64,000 nt of DNA from Psychrobacter glacincola (GCA_001411745.2 LIQB01000003.2:329743-393742); one strand, 5' to 3'. Positions 1 to 9,372 are shown, counted from the stretch's first letter. The notes: generated by a model from the letters alone, not told the origin. Numbers and translations: made by a program.

Positions 1-2081
1 ATCTTGAGCAAGAAGTACGTCAATCGTTTGAAACGATGAGCGGCGGCGAAGACATCGCGGTTGCTGTCCGTTCTTCTGCGACTGCCGAAGATTTGCCAGA
101 TGCCTCATTTGCGGGTCAGCAAGAGACATTTCTAAACATTCGCGGCATTGATAACGTCCTAATTGCAATTAAAGAAGTATTTGCATCTCTTTATAACGAT
201 CGTGCCATCTCTTATCGTGTCCATAAAGGTTTTGAGCATGAAGGCGTTGCCTTATCTGCTGCTGTACAGCGTATGGTTCGCTCAGAAACTGGCGCGGCGG
301 GTGTGATGTTCACGCTAGATACCGAAAGCGGTTTTGATCAAGTGGTATTCATCACGTCAAGCTATGGTCTAGGTGAAATGGTTGTACAGGGCGCGGTTAA
401 CCCAGATGAATTCTATATTTCTAAGCAATTGCTAGCCAATGGCAAACCATCGGTCATCCGCCGTAACCTAGGCAGCAAGCATAAGAAAATGGTTTATGGT
501 GATGAAGGTAGCACCACTAAATCAGTAAAAACTGTCGATGTTGAAAAACAAGATCGTATGCAGTTCTCATTATCGACTGAAGAGCTAACCTCTCTTGCTA
601 AACAAGCCGTAACAATCGAAAAGCATTACGGTCAAGCAATGGACATCGAATGGGCAAAAGACGGCGATACCAATGAAATCTTTATCGTTCAGGCGCGTCC
701 TGAAACGGTTAAGAGCCGCCAAGACAGCAATGTCATGGAGCGTTATATCATTGACACCACCAACGCAAAAGTATTGTGTGAAGGTCGTTCAATCGGTCAA
801 CGTATCGGTTCAGGTAAAGTGCGTATCGTTAGCAACCTAAACGAGATGGACAAAGTACAAGAAGGCGACGTACTGGTATCAGACATGACTGATCCGGATT
901 GGGAACCAGTCATGAAGCGCGCTTCTGCTATCATCACTAACCGTGGTGGTCGTACCTGTCACGCGGCTATCATCGCGCGTGAGCTAGGTGTTCCAGCCAT
1001 CGTTGGTTGTGGTAATGCGACTGAGCTATTGGTTGATGGTCAAGACGTCACTGCTTCTTGTGCCGAAGGTGATACTGGCTTCATTTATGAAAGCCAAATT
1101 GATTTTGAAGTACAGACCAACTCTGTAGAGTCTATGCCAGAGCTTGCATTCAAAGTAATGATGAACGTTGGTAATCCAGATCGTGCCTTCTCATTCACGC
1201 AAATGCCAAACGAAGGTATTGGTCTTGCCCGTCTTGAGTTCATCATCAACCGTATGATTGGCGTGCATCCAAAAGCACTACTGAACATGAACAGCTTGCC
1301 ACGCGAAATTGCACAAGCCATCCAAGAACGTATCGCTGGTTATGCCTCACCGGTTGACTTCTATGTAGATAAGTTGGTCGAAGGTATCTCAACGCTAGCC
1401 GTTGCCTTTATGGATCAGCCAGTTATTGTTCGTATGTCAGATTTTAAATCGAACGAATATGCTAACTTGCTTGGTGGTAAATTATACGAGCCATCAGAAG
1501 AAAACCCAATGCTTGGTTTCCGCGGTGCCAGTCGTTATGTGTCTGATAATTTCCGTGACTGCTTTGAGCTTGAGTGTAAAGCATTAAAACGCGTACGTGA
1601 TGAGATGGGCTTGACCAATGTCGAGATTATGATTCCATTCGTTCGTACCGTTGGTGAAGCCAAAGAAGTCATCGAATTACTTGAGAAAAACGGTCTAAAA
1701 CGTGGCGAAAACGGTTTACGCGTTATCATGATGTGTGAGTTACCAACCAACGCCCTATTGGCAGATGAATTCCTAGAGCACTTCGATGGTTTCTCAATCG
1801 GCTCTAACGACTTGACTCAGTTGACACTTGGTCTTGACCGTGACTCAGGTATCGTCTCACATCTATTTGATGAGCGTGATCCTGCGGTTAAGAAACTATT
1901 GACCATGGCGATTGATGCGTGCCGTAAAGCAAACAAATATGTCGGCATCTGTGGTCAGGGTCCATCAGACCATCCAGATCTTGCGTTCTGGCTGATGGAA
2001 CAAGGTATCAGCTCAGTGTCGTTGAACCCTGATTCTGTACTAGATACTTGGTTCTTCTTAGCTGGTGAAGAAGCGAAGTAA
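1..2081 (+). CDS. ppsA: Phosphoenolpyruvate synthase, 3' part (5' end outside window)
   Basis: Converts pyruvate, ATP and water to phosphoenolpyruvate, AMP and phosphate, the entry step of gluconeogenesis from pyruvate or lactate in the cytoplasm. The reading frame is open from the first base of the window, so the gene starts upstream and about 690 of the roughly 790 usual residues are present. Seen are the end of the ATP-grasp pyruvate-phosphate dikinase domain ([11 protein letters not shown]), the swivelling phosphohistidine domain [15 protein letters not shown] with catalytic His encoded at 960-962, and the C-terminal TIM-barrel PEP/pyruvate domain with [18 protein letters not shown] and GICGQGPSD. 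Domain order and length match PpsA rather than enzyme I of the PTS. A strong hairpin follows the stop. Very sure. Confidence 0.97.
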   Translation, partial: LEQEVRQSFETMSGGEDIAVAVRSSATAEDLPDASFAGQQETFLNIRGIDNVLIAIKEVFASLYNDRAISYRVHKGFEHEGVALSAAVQRMVRSETGAAGVMFTLDTESGFDQVVFITSSYGLGEMVVQGAVNPDEFYISKQLLANGKPSVIRRNLGSKHKKMVYGDEGSTTKSVKTVDVEKQDRMQFSLSTEELTSLAKQAVTIEKHYGQAMDIEWAKDGDTNEIFIVQARPETVKSRQDSNVMERYIIDTTNAKVLCEGRSIGQRIGSGKVRIVSNLNEMDKVQEGDVLVSDMTDPDWEPVMKRASAIITNRGGRTCHAAIIARELGVPAIVGCGNATELLVDGQDVTASCAEGDTGFIYESQIDFEVQTNSVESMPELAFKVMMNVGNPDRAFSFTQMPNEGIGLARLEFIINRMIGVHPKALLNMNSLPREIAQAIQERIAGYASPVDFYVDKLVEGISTLAVAFMDQPVIVRMSDFKSNEYANLLGGKLYEPSEENPMLGFRGASRYVSDNFRDCFELECKALKRVRDEMGLTNVEIMIPFVRTVGEAKEVIELLEKNGLKRGENGLRVIMMCELPTNALLADEFLEHFDGFSIGSNDLTQLTLGLDRDSGIVSHLFDERDPAVKKLLTMAIDACRKANKYVGICGQGPSDHPDLAFWLMEQGISSVSLNPDSVLDTWFFLAGEEAK

Positions 2082-2133
2082 GCCCTAACGTTCAGTCACA
2101 GCAGTAATTCACACAGTCATTAAAGAAACAATG

Positions 2134-2171
2134 ATTAGGGTCTATTTGAAAAATATTAAATAGACCCTAAT
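2134..2171 (+). terminator. Intrinsic-type terminator hairpin after ppsA
   Basis: A perfect 14-bp inverted repeat (2134-2147 pairs with 2158-2171) with a 10-nt loop lies 52 bases after the ppsA stop. It is followed by mixed A/T rather than a pure T run, so termination efficiency is uncertain. Confidence 0.65.
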
Positions 2172-2210
2172 ATTATGTATCATATATAGTGACTTAAGAT
2201 ATGACTAACT

Positions 2211-3206
2211 ATGCAGGCAATTATGCAGATTTTCCTTGCTCGAAATAACGTACAAGCTGGTCCTTACAATTTGGAGCAGCTGAATATCATGTTGGCATCT
2301 GGTGAAGTACTGCTGGATGATTTGATGTGGCATGAAGGCTTAGACCAATGGCAGCGTGTCGGTAACTTGACCAATAATCAAACGGTTTATCGACCTACCA
2401 ACCTTGGCAAGCCTCAAGTTAATGACTCTATTATCAATAATGTAACTGTTTTTCCTGAAGACAACGCTAGCAATAGCTCGCATAGCAAATCAGTTTCATT
2501 AGATAGATTGTATGGCAAGCCTGAACGTCCGAAAGACACGGATAAAAGTGTGAAAGCTGACATGACTACCAATCGTCAGCAAACACCGCACAATAATGTG
2601 TCACTAAACAAGTCTAATAGCAATAAGGCTGCGTCTAGTAAAGACAAAGTCGTCGGCAATGTGGTACTTGCACCGATTATGTCGCGAGTATTAGCAACAG
2701 CCATCAATGGACTACTCTATCTACTGGCTATTTTTCCGCTAGTGATGGCATTGACCAAAATGGATGTGGATTATACCAAATTCCAAAATATCCAAGATAT
2801 GGATGCGGCTTATCAGTATTCAATGACACTGATGGAGAGTCTTCCTAGTAGCACATTGATGATGTCGCAAGTCATGGTATTTGGCTTGTTTGCGCTGCAA
2901 TTGGTATTTATCACACTGCGTGGTCAGTCACTCGGTAAGCTGATTACGGGTATTCGCGTGGTGGATCAAACCACCCATCGGTTGCCCTCTTTTACCAAGC
3001 TTATTGGTGTGCGTACTTTGTTATTGTTTATTATTTATAACTTATTGTTTTCGTTTACCAGCTTCTTAGGGTTCGTGATTATTGCTATTCATTATTACAT
3101 GGCATCAAAAAGCCCTGAAAATATCGGCTGGCATGACAAATTGGCCAAAACTTTGGTGGTAAAAGCAGATAGCAGTCAGTTAGTGAAAGAACCAAAAATA
3201 AAATAG
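2211..3206 (+). CDS. GYF_2 and RDD domain membrane protein
   Basis: A 331-residue protein of unknown physiological role. The N-terminus (about residues 5-60, IFLARNNVQAGPYNLEQL then WHEGLDQWQRV) matches the GYF_2 domain, a small fold thought to bind proline-rich peptides. A polar Ser/Asn/Lys-rich linker covers about 65-150. The C-terminal half (about 155-320) has hydrophobic segments and the RDD-family signature: an Arg near the first membrane helix (MSRVLATAINGLLYLLAIFP) and RGQSLGKLITGIRVVD before the next helix. RDD proteins are inner-membrane proteins, some linked to ion exchange. An alternative start at 2223 (MQIFLARNN) is possible because the ribosome binding site of either start is weak. 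Monocistronic, between two terminators. Confidence 0.85.
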   Translation: MQAIMQIFLARNNVQAGPYNLEQLNIMLASGEVLLDDLMWHEGLDQWQRVGNLTNNQTVYRPTNLGKPQVNDSIINNVTVFPEDNASNSSHSKSVSLDRLYGKPERPKDTDKSVKADMTTNRQQTPHNNVSLNKSNSNKAASSKDKVVGNVVLAPIMSRVLATAINGLLYLLAIFPLVMALTKMDVDYTKFQNIQDMDAAYQYSMTLMESLPSSTLMMSQVMVFGLFALQLVFITLRGQSLGKLITGIRVVDQTTHRLPSFTKLIGVRTLLLFIIYNLLFSFTSFLGFVIIAIHYYMASKSPENIGWHDKLAKTLVVKADSSQLVKEPKIK

Positions 3207-3240
3207 CTTGTTTATTAACAATCCATCTTATTGTTTTGAT

Positions 3241-3272
3241 AAAAAAGCAGCGTGATATCGCTGCTTTTTTAT
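3241..3272 (+). terminator. Intrinsic terminator after the RDD gene
   Basis: Twelve-bp inverted repeat (3241-3252 with 3259-3270), a GC-rich inner part GCAGCG/CGCTGC, 6-nt loop, A run before and T run after. It insulates the RDD gene from the ribosomal operon. Confidence 0.9.
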
Positions 3273-3330
3273 TAACCGAGCATTTTTAATTATTGTTATA
3301 ATTTATTAACGGTGGCTCAGTGATTAACCT

Positions 3331-3359
3331 TTGTGTTAGTTGCTAAGTACTGTTATAAT
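3331..3359 (+). promoter_or_regulatory. Predicted sigma-70 promoter of rpsF-rpsR-rplI
   Basis: A -35 box TTGTGT (3331-3336), 17-bp spacer and perfect TATAAT -10 (3354-3359) preceded by TGT, making it an extended -10. The expected transcription start near 3366 gives a leader of about 120 nt before rpsF. Confidence 0.75.
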
Positions 3360-3436
3360 ACGGCGCTTTATAAACTAAGCTTATTTCTTATTATTTATTC
3401 ATAATAATAGCTAGAAATCGGGCTTACCTTATAAAT

Positions 3437-3482
3437 CTCCTTGCTATTAACATAGGGTTAATAGCTACTAATCCGTAAGGAG
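3437..3482 (+). promoter_or_regulatory. rpsF leader fitting the S6:S18-binding RNA
   Basis: The leader can fold into two stacked stems just before rpsF. Outer stem CTCCTT (3437-3442) pairs perfectly with AAGGAG (3477-3482), which is the rpsF Shine-Dalgarno. Inner stem GCTATTAAC (3443-3451) pairs perfectly with GTTAATAGC (3457-3465) around a 5-nt loop. Between them, only on the 3' side, is an 11-nt bulge (3466-3476) containing CCG at 3473-3475. This layout (two stems, asymmetric bulge with CCG, sequestered ribosome site) is that described for the leader RNA through which the S6:S18 complex represses its own operon. The structure is read directly; the function is by analogy. Confidence 0.72.
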
Positions 3483-3487
3483 TCATA

Positions 3488-3892
3488 ATGCGACATTACG
3501 AACTGGTGTTACTTGTACACCCAGACCAAAGCGACCAAGTGGTCGGCATGGTTGAGCGCTATATCAAGTTAGTTCAAGACAACAACGGTGTTATCCATCG
3601 TTTAGAAGATTGGGGCCGCCGTCAATTGGCATATCCAATCAACAAGATTCACAAAGCTCACTACGTTCTTTTCAACATTGAAACTGACGGTGAAACTTTA
3701 GCTGAACTTGAAGAATTATTCCGTTATAACGACGCGATCATTCGTAGTCTAGTTATGCGCCGTGACGACGCTGTCACTGAAGAGTCGCAGTTAGCCAAGA
3801 ATGCCGATGAAAAACGCGCACGCAAAGCAACTACTCGTCGTCCAGACAGTCGTGAAAACGATAATGACGACAACGACAACAGTGAAGACTAA
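3488..3892 (+). CDS. rpsF: 30S ribosomal protein S6
   Basis: Primary component of the small-subunit platform, binding S18 and 16S rRNA. The sequence starts [18 protein letters not shown] as in bacterial S6, with [14 protein letters not shown] and [10 protein letters not shown] in the ferredoxin-like fold and a highly acidic C-terminal tail (about residues 115-134) typical of gammaproteobacterial S6. Length 134 is normal. The ribosome site TAAGGAG (3476-3482) is 5 nt before the ATG and lies in the leader hairpin. First gene of rpsF-rpsR-rplI; priB, which sits between rpsF and rpsR in enterics, is absent. Confidence 0.98.
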   Translation: MRHYELVLLVHPDQSDQVVGMVERYIKLVQDNNGVIHRLEDWGRRQLAYPINKIHKAHYVLFNIETDGETLAELEELFRYNDAIIRSLVMRRDDAVTEESQLAKNADEKRARKATTRRPDSRENDNDDNDNSED

Positions 3893-3908
3893 TTAAAGGA
3901 GAATACTC

Positions 3909-4139
3909 ATGGCACGTTTCTATCGCCGTCGCAAATTCTGCCGTTTCACTGCTGAAGGCATCACTCACATCGATTATAAAGATGTTGAATTGCTAAAACA
4001 GTACATCAGTGATAATGGTAAAATCGTACCAAGCCGCATTACCGGTACATCTACTAAATATCAGCGTCAACTAGCTACTGCTATCAAGCAAGCTCGTTAT
4101 TTATCGCTACTTCCATACACTGATAACCATCAGGGTTAA
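3909..4139 (+). CDS. rpsR: 30S ribosomal protein S18
   Basis: Partner of S6 on the 30S platform. A 76-residue basic protein starting [17 protein letters not shown] and carrying the S18 core [19 protein letters not shown] and [12 protein letters not shown]. The start follows AAAGGAG (3895-3901) at good spacing, 16 nt after rpsF. Together with S6 it is the likely effector of the leader RNA upstream. Confidence 0.98.
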   Translation: MARFYRRRKFCRFTAEGITHIDYKDVELLKQYISDNGKIVPSRITGTSTKYQRQLATAIKQARYLSLLPYTDNHQG

Positions 4140-4165
4140 CCGTTAATTTTAACTAGGAATGACTC

Positions 4166-4675
4166 ATGCAAATTATTTTGTTACAGCGTATCGTCAACCT
4201 TGGTAAACTCGGTGAAACTGTCGATGTGAAACCAGGTTACGGACGTAACTTTCTTATCCCTTTGGGTAAAGCACTACCTGCTACTGCAGCTAACATTGAA
4301 AAGTTCGAAGCACGTCGTGCCGAGCTTGAAGCTGAAGAAGCGAAAGAAGTAGCTGTTGCTCAAGAACGTGCTGATGCGCTAACTGACGTTAATGTCATCA
4401 TGCGTGCTAAATCAGGCGACGAAGGCAAGCTATTCGGCTCTATCGGTACACGCGATATCGCTGAAGCATTGACTAACTCAGGTCTAGAAGTAGACCGTGC
4501 TGAAATCAAGCTTCCTGAAGGCACTTTACGTCAAGTTGGCGAATACAATGTTGATATTCAGCTACATCATGACGTTACCGCTACTATTCTAGTTACCATT
4601 CTTTCTGAAGATGGCGACAACGAAGAGTCAGCAACAGAAGTTGAAGACGAGAACGAAGATTATTCAGAAGAGTAA
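4166..4675 (+). CDS. rplI: 50S ribosomal protein L9
   Basis: Large-subunit protein extending from the L1 stalk region and affecting reading-frame maintenance. N-terminal domain [32 protein letters not shown] pattern (here residues 1-33), long connecting helix (about 41-75), and C-terminal RNA-binding domain with [22 protein letters not shown]. At 169 residues it is longer than the usual 148-150 because of an acidic tail after about residue 150. Last gene of the operon, followed by a strong terminator. Confidence 0.98.
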   Translation: MQIILLQRIVNLGKLGETVDVKPGYGRNFLIPLGKALPATAANIEKFEARRAELEAEEAKEVAVAQERADALTDVNVIMRAKSGDEGKLFGSIGTRDIAEALTNSGLEVDRAEIKLPEGTLRQVGEYNVDIQLHHDVTATILVTILSEDGDNEESATEVEDENEDYSEE

Positions 4676-4700
4676 TTTTTTGAATATCTAGATCTAGTCT

Positions 4701-4735
4701 AAAAAAGCCAGTAACGTCATGTTGCTGGCTTTTTT
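4701..4735 (+). terminator. Intrinsic terminator of the rpsF operon
   Basis: Inverted repeat of 15 bp with one wobble (4701-4715 with 4721-4735), core GCCAG/CTGGC, A run before and T run after. Confidence 0.92.
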
Positions 4736-4945
4736 GCGTTTTGCTATCGCGTTTAATTTAAGATTTTATCAGGTATCTTGAACAGTGATATATTCTAGCA
4801 ACTATTTGTAATAAATAGCTTGGAAAGCCTATACTTAACAATAAGATACTACCTATAAAGTCATCTTTATTATTGTCACCTGACTTGATATGCTCGTTGT
4901 ATTTGATTGATAGATTTTATTTAGATAACGATAGGCTGCAATGAC

Positions 4946-5194
4946 ATGATAAATACTGACGACAAATTACGATGTACCCAAGGCAATCACTTTTATAGCG
5001 AAGGTGAAATTTATAAGGTGGGTAGAATCGTTAATAATAAATACTTTCAAATCCTAACCGATAATGATGCAGACCACTGGTATGCAACACTGGATGATAG
5101 AGGCATTTATGTGAGCTTTGATTCAAACCTAGGATTAGCAGAAAACGAGAGAGCCTACTTTGAAAAAATCGATGAGCTACAAGCTGAAAGCTAG
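4946..5194 (+). CDS. Hypothetical protein, 82 aa
   Basis: Not recognised. A small acidic soluble protein (MINTDDKLRCTQGNHFYSEG start) with alternating hydrophobic and polar residues suggestive of beta strands, including YKVGRIVNNKYFQILTDND and YATLDDRGIYVSF. It resembles small phage or conjugative proteins that begin with a reminder of an SH3-like barrel, but no family can be named. Ribosome site is weak. It has its own terminator at 5240 and a 210-bp upstream region, so it is probably monocistronic. Confidence 0.6.
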   Translation: MINTDDKLRCTQGNHFYSEGEIYKVGRIVNNKYFQILTDNDADHWYATLDDRGIYVSFDSNLGLAENERAYFEKIDELQAES

Positions 5195-5239
5195 CAGCCT
5201 CCTAAATTATTCAAAAGCACTCAAAAGCATTCAAAATTT

Positions 5240-5268
5240 AAAAACGGTCAACATAATGGCCGTTTTTT
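5240..5268. terminator. Bidirectional terminator between the 82-aa gene and cobC
   Basis: Ten-bp inverted repeat with one wobble (5240-5249 with 5258-5267), flanked by an A run on one side and a T run on the other, so it can serve both converging genes. Confidence 0.8.
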
Positions 5269-5270
5269 AA

Positions 5271-5822
5271 TTAAATATCAATACGATTACAGGATAGATA
5301 TGCGACAGAGCGCGGCCACTCAGCGGCTGTTTTCGGCACTTCTTGGTCAGCAGCTATTATCTTGGCTGCATTTATCCAGCCTGTATGACCGATGACTAAT
5401 ACTGGGCTATCTTCTTGTTCAGCTGAAATCTTAACCAACCAACCTTCAACACGCTCAAATAGCTGCTGCAAGCTCTCTCCATGACTGGGGGCAAAATGTG
5501 CAAAATTATGACACCACTCATCAATCTCTTGCTTGGTGATTTGCGCCCACCGACATCCATCCCATTCGCCAAAATGAATCTCAGCCAATTCAGGTGCGAC
5601 TCGACACTCAAAACCACGTTGCGCTAATATTTGCCCGACTTTTAGTGAACGTTGTAAGGGGCTGACCCAAATTGTTTTTGGCAATTGATGCAAACGCACA
5701 AAGCGCTCGATTTTATTGGCAAGACGTTTCAACTTACGTTTATCGACGCCGACATCCGTTTGTCCAATACAAATTCCTTCAGTATTCATCGGTTTGGGAT
5801 GACGCCAAATATGAAAAATCAT
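5271..5822 (-). CDS. cobC: Alpha-ribazole-5'-phosphate phosphatase-like histidine phosphatase
   Basis: Histidine phosphatase superfamily member, 183 residues. The phosphohistidine motif is WRHP at residues 6-9 (the usual RHG is RHP, common in CobC). GQTDVGVD, SPLQRSLKVGQIL, a conserved EIHFGEWDG and the second histidine in VIGHTGW follow family order. CobC removes the 5'-phosphate of alpha-ribazole phosphate or of cobalamin phosphate in nucleotide-loop assembly. Its place directly downstream of cobS (37 bp gap) supports this over a generic phosphoglycerate-mutase-like role. Last gene of the minus-strand cobT-cobS-cobC operon. Confidence 0.88.
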   Translation of the reverse strand: MIFHIWRHPKPMNTEGICIGQTDVGVDKRKLKRLANKIERFVRLHQLPKTIWVSPLQRSLKVGQILAQRGFECRVAPELAEIHFGEWDGCRWAQITKQEIDEWCHNFAHFAPSHGESLQQLFERVEGWLVKISAEQEDSPVLVIGHTGWINAAKIIAADQEVPKTAAEWPRSVAYLSCNRIDI

Positions 5823-5859
5823 TTGCTGTTACTATCCTATTTTGAGCATCATTTTTATA

Positions 5860-6735
5860 TCAGATAAACGGTATAGAAGCAGCCAGTCCGATATAAATAG
5901 CAATTTCACTAAGCTGCTGCGTCGCGCCGAGCCCATCGCCCGTGTAACCATCCAAGCGCCTGCGCAATAAACGTCGCATGTAGTCAGTGGCTATCAGCGC
6001 CAATATAAATGCTAACAACCATTGAGCAAGCCCAATCTGCTGCATCGTATTGGGAAATATAAGGGCGACTAAAATAATAGCCAATATTAGCCAGCCACTG
6101 CTATATAGCCCTTGTATTGGCGTCAACTGCTGCGCCATCGGTTTGGCTTTTGCGTGTTCAATCTCGCCGCCATAAGGCAGTAAAGACAGCAGGCTAATGC
6201 AAAGTAAACGCGACGCGGTATGTCCTATGATAAGCGCGATGACAGCTATCGGTATGGGCATCGAGGCAAGTAAGCTAATTTTGAGTAATAACGCCGATAC
6301 CAAACCTAATACACCATAAGTACCTAGGCGTGAGTCTTTCATAATAGTCAGTGTGCGCTCGCGAGTCAGACCACCGCCGAGACCGTCACAGCTATCCGCC
6401 AGACCATCTTCATGAAAAGCGCCAGTGAGCTTAATTCCAAAAGCTGTGCTCAGCACTGCAGCAACCAGCGGCGTAAATAACAGATTGCCCAGCCAAAACA
6501 CGCCAGCACAGAGTAAGCCCACCAGTAAACCGACTGCGGGGAAATGGCGACTGCTCTGATGCAACCATTGCGGATCATAATGCTTAAATGGTGGTACTGA
6601 TAATCTCGTTAAAAATTGAACGGCGACCAGTAACAATATCCATTCATGCTTTATCAATTGAACAAGGGTTCGTCTAGGCAAAGACGGTTTTGATGGCTCT
6701 AGCTGATTTGATGGTTTGTTTAATGGTTGTGACAT
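5860..6735 (-). CDS. cobS: Adenosylcobinamide-GDP ribazoletransferase (cobalamin synthase)
   Basis: Integral membrane enzyme joining adenosylcobinamide-GDP and alpha-ribazole (phosphate) to make adenosylcobalamin (phosphate). Family motifs are HEDGLADSCDGLGGG (about residues 109-123) and DSRLGTYGVLGL, with several hydrophobic helices, 291 residues. An N-terminal extension of about 30 polar residues precedes the first hydrophobic segment. The ATG shares its A with the TGA stop of cobT (TGATG), so the two are translationally coupled. Confidence 0.95.
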   Translation of the reverse strand: MSQPLNKPSNQLEPSKPSLPRRTLVQLIKHEWILLLVAVQFLTRLSVPPFKHYDPQWLHQSSRHFPAVGLLVGLLCAGVFWLGNLLFTPLVAAVLSTAFGIKLTGAFHEDGLADSCDGLGGGLTRERTLTIMKDSRLGTYGVLGLVSALLLKISLLASMPIPIAVIALIIGHTASRLLCISLLSLLPYGGEIEHAKAKPMAQQLTPIQGLYSSGWLILAIILVALIFPNTMQQIGLAQWLLAFILALIATDYMRRLLRRRLDGYTGDGLGATQQLSEIAIYIGLAASIPFI

Positions 6736-7787
6736 CAGTTGTTTTGCTCACTGATACCGGCGTCACTAAAACTTGCCATCTCATTGATAATGGCGCAAGC
6801 GGATTGCAACAATGGATACGCGAGCGCAGCCCCGCTACCCTCGCCTAAGCGCATGCCCATATTAAGTAAAGGCTCAGCATTTAGTGATTTCAATAAATGC
6901 GCGTGCCCCGGCTCAACAGAATGATGAGCAAAAATCGCGTATTGAGCAACACCGGGCGCTAGGCGTTCAGCCACCAATAATGCGCTACTGGCAATAAAAC
7001 CGTCAATCAGGAGAATACGCCGTTCACTAGCAGCCCGAATCAGCGCGCCTGCCATCATAGCAATCTCAAGCCCGCCCAATGCAGCGAGTACATCAAACGG
7101 TGCTTGTGCCTGTTGATGACGCTCTAATACTTGCGTCAAAATATCCGTCTTATGCTCTAATCCTGAATCGTCAAGACCGGTACCACGTCCAATACAATCA
7201 GCAAGTGGTACATCACCCAATCTCGCCAGCAAGAGACTCGCCGCCGAAGTATTACCAATACCCATCTCCCCAACAATCAACAGATTACCCGCTAGATTCT
7301 TGACGACTTTCATGCCGTTTTCTAGCGCTGCTAAACACTCTATTTCTGTCATTGCAGGCTCTGTTAGCGCGTCTCGGCTACCATGGCGAACCTTGTAATC
7401 TAGCAATTTTGGATGAGGAGCAAAGTCGGCATCCACCCCAGCGTCAACAACCTTTAACTCAATATTATGCTGGCGTGCCAGTACGTTGATGGCGGCACCG
7501 CCTTGCAAAAAATTATGAACCATTTGCGCAGTGACAGCACTAGGAAACGCTGATGTACCATGCTTAGTCAAACCATGGTCTGCCGCAAACACTCGTATTT
7601 GCGCTTGCTCAATATGCGGTGTGATCGTTCCTTGAATCATGCCCAACTGCACAGCGAGTGCCTCTATTCGCCCAAGCGCGCCCAGCGGCTTGGTTTTTAG
7701 GTCTATAATCTGCTGTAGCTGCAGACGTAATTCATCATTTTCTATATTGGCGATAGTAGGCGCAGTAAATATGGTCAAGGTAGGCAT
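6735..7787 (-). CDS. cobT: Nicotinate-nucleotide--dimethylbenzimidazole phosphoribosyltransferase
   Basis: Activates the lower-ligand base by making alpha-ribazole 5'-phosphate from nicotinate mononucleotide and dimethylbenzimidazole. Family motifs: LKTKPLGALGRIE near residues 30-42, VFAADHG, GEMGIGNTSAAS, and AHHSVEPGHAHLL near the C-terminus carrying the catalytic Glu region. Length 350 is typical. First gene of cobT-cobS-cobC. Together the three make the last steps of B12 assembly or salvage; no corrin-ring genes are nearby and no cobalamin riboswitch was recognised upstream. Confidence 0.95.
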   Translation of the reverse strand: MPTLTIFTAPTIANIENDELRLQLQQIIDLKTKPLGALGRIEALAVQLGMIQGTITPHIEQAQIRVFAADHGLTKHGTSAFPSAVTAQMVHNFLQGGAAINVLARQHNIELKVVDAGVDADFAPHPKLLDYKVRHGSRDALTEPAMTEIECLAALENGMKVVKNLAGNLLIVGEMGIGNTSAASLLLARLGDVPLADCIGRGTGLDDSGLEHKTDILTQVLERHQQAQAPFDVLAALGGLEIAMMAGALIRAASERRILLIDGFIASSALLVAERLAPGVAQYAIFAHHSVEPGHAHLLKSLNAEPLLNMGMRLGEGSGAALAYPLLQSACAIINEMASFSDAGISEQNN

Positions 7788-7831
7788 CCTGATAATGGTA
7801 CGTGTGAAGCAAAAAGCACATACTAGCAGAG

Positions 7832-7860
7832 TATCTAAGCTTTACCATGAATAAAATCAA
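7832..7860 (-). promoter_or_regulatory. Candidate promoter of cobT-cobS-cobC
   Basis: Reading the minus strand, TTGATT (7855-7860) and TAGATA (7832-7837) are separated by 17 bp, about 45 nt before the cobT ATG. Match to the sigma-70 consensus is moderate. Confidence 0.4.
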
Positions 7861-7935
7861 ATATGAGCCGAATAGATTCCCTAGCAGCTTGGATTTACTA
7901 TAGAATATGCCCCTTTAAAAATCCATATACCTATT

Positions 7936-7975
7936 GATGCTGCTATTAATGAAATAATAGCTCAGTAGCAGCATC
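7936..7975 (+). promoter_or_regulatory. Hairpin in the leader or operator region of the GntP-type permease
   Basis: GATGCTGCT (7936-7944) pairs perfectly with AGCAGCATC (7967-7975). An alternative inner stem CTATTA/TAATAG (7943-7948 with 7955-7960) competes for two bases. It ends 38 nt before the permease ATG and has no T run, so it is more likely an operator or leader structure than a terminator. Confidence 0.4.
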
Positions 7976-8013
7976 CACAATTATCGCTATCAACCCTACA
8001 TGTAGAGACAGTA

Positions 8014-9372
8014 ATGATCGTATTTTGGCTTGTGCTGACCATTCTTTTTATTATTTTTGCCACAGCAAAGTTAAAGTGGCATCCTTTTTTAGTATTGATA
8101 TTATCAGCCTTTTTAGTAGCGCTATTTTACCAAGTGCCGCTTAATACCGTTGCTAAAACCATCTCGGATGGCTTTGGCGGTATTTTAGGTTACATCGGTC
8201 TGGTTATTGTCTTTGGTACTATCATCGGGCTAATCCTTGAAAAAACAGGTGCCGCCATTGTAATGGCAGAAACGGTCATCAAAGTTTTGGGACCACGTTT
8301 CCCTACTTTGACCATGTCTATCGTTGGTGCTGTGGTTTCAGTGCCAGTATTCTGTGACTCTGGCTACATTATTTTAAACTCATTGAAAGAAACATTGGCC
8401 GAGCGTTTACACGTATCCAGTGTGGCGATGAGCATTGCCTTAGCGACAGGCTTATACGCAACCCATACCTTTGTACCACCAACCCCAGGTCCAATTGCCG
8501 CAGCAGGTAACTTAGGATTAGAGTCCAATTTAGGCTTGGTTATTATGGTCGGTGTGGTGGTGACAGCAGTTGCTGTACTGGCTGGCTGGTGGTGGTCTAA
8601 TCGCTTCTTGAATGTCGCTCCCGACAATATCGATGCACTGGACGCGCCAGCAGCGACTTTGCCTGAAAACATGAAGACACGCGACGACTATAGCAGCATG
8701 CCATCCGCAACAATGGCGTTTTTGCCTATTATTGTCCCTATCGTATTGATTTGCTTATCGTCTGTTGCGAACTTCCCAAGTGCGCCATTTGGCAGTGGCA
8801 CGTTGACAGATATTTTAGTGTTTATCGGCAATCCACTCACGGCATTACTGATTGGTTTATTCTTGTCTTTCTTGCTAATTAACACTGAGCAAAAAACACA
8901 GCAAATTAGCGACAGCATCTCTCAAGGTTTGGTTGTGGCAGCCCCTATCCTATTGATTACTGGCGCAGGCGGTGCATTTGGTGCCATGCTAAAAGTAACA
9001 CCTATTGGTGACTATTTAGGTACGACATTGTCTGCGTTAGGGCTTGGTATTTTTATGCCATTCATTGTCTCTGCTGCGTTAAAAACTGCACAAGGTTCGA
9101 CCACAGTCGCCTTGGTCACCACCTCTGCGATGATCGCGCCGTTATTGGATCAAATTGGTCTCGACAGTGAGCTTGGTCGCGTATTCTGTGTGATGGCCAT
9201 TGGTGCAGGTGCCATGACTATCTCGCACGCCAATGACAGCTTTTTTTGGATTGTCAGTCAGTTTAGTCGTATGAGTGTGGCGCAGGCTTACAAAGCCCAT
9301 TCTATGGCAACGGGTATTCAAGGCGTGACCAGCATCGTCTTTATCTGGCTATTAACCTTGGTATTTATTTAA
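8014..9372 (+). CDS. GntP family permease, probably for glycerate or a sugar acid
   Basis: A 452-residue inner-membrane transporter with about twelve hydrophobic helices. GntP signatures include the DGFGGILGYIGLVIVFG region near residues 52-68, VFCDSGYIIL and PPTPGPIAAA, and HANDSFFWIVSQFS near the end. The family moves gluconate and related sugar acids with protons. The next gene, 20 bp downstream, encodes glycerate kinase, so D-glycerate is the most likely substrate; this is inference from context. No symbol is given because GntP, GntT and glycerate-specific members cannot be separated by eye. Confidence 0.9.
   Translation: MIVFWLVLTILFIIFATAKLKWHPFLVLILSAFLVALFYQVPLNTVAKTISDGFGGILGYIGLVIVFGTIIGLILEKTGAAIVMAETVIKVLGPRFPTLTMSIVGAVVSVPVFCDSGYIILNSLKETLAERLHVSSVAMSIALATGLYATHTFVPPTPGPIAAAGNLGLESNLGLVIMVGVVVTAVAVLAGWWWSNRFLNVAPDNIDALDAPAATLPENMKTRDDYSSMPSATMAFLPIIVPIVLICLSSVANFPSAPFGSGTLTDILVFIGNPLTALLIGLFLSFLLINTEQKTQQISDSISQGLVVAAPILLITGAGGAFGAMLKVTPIGDYLGTTLSALGLGIFMPFIVSAALKTAQGSTTVALVTTSAMIAPLLDQIGLDSELGRVFCVMAIGAGAMTISHANDSFFWIVSQFSRMSVAQAYKAHSMATGIQGVTSIVFIWLLTLVFI

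Noticed and set aside
7788..8013. Possible cobalamin riboswitch upstream of cobT
   Set aside because: No B12-box-like sequence or multi-stem leader was recognised in either strand; only a hairpin oriented to the permease gene.
8364..8918. Minus-strand frames opposite the GntP-type permease
   Set aside because: Shadows of the transporter gene, no start signals.
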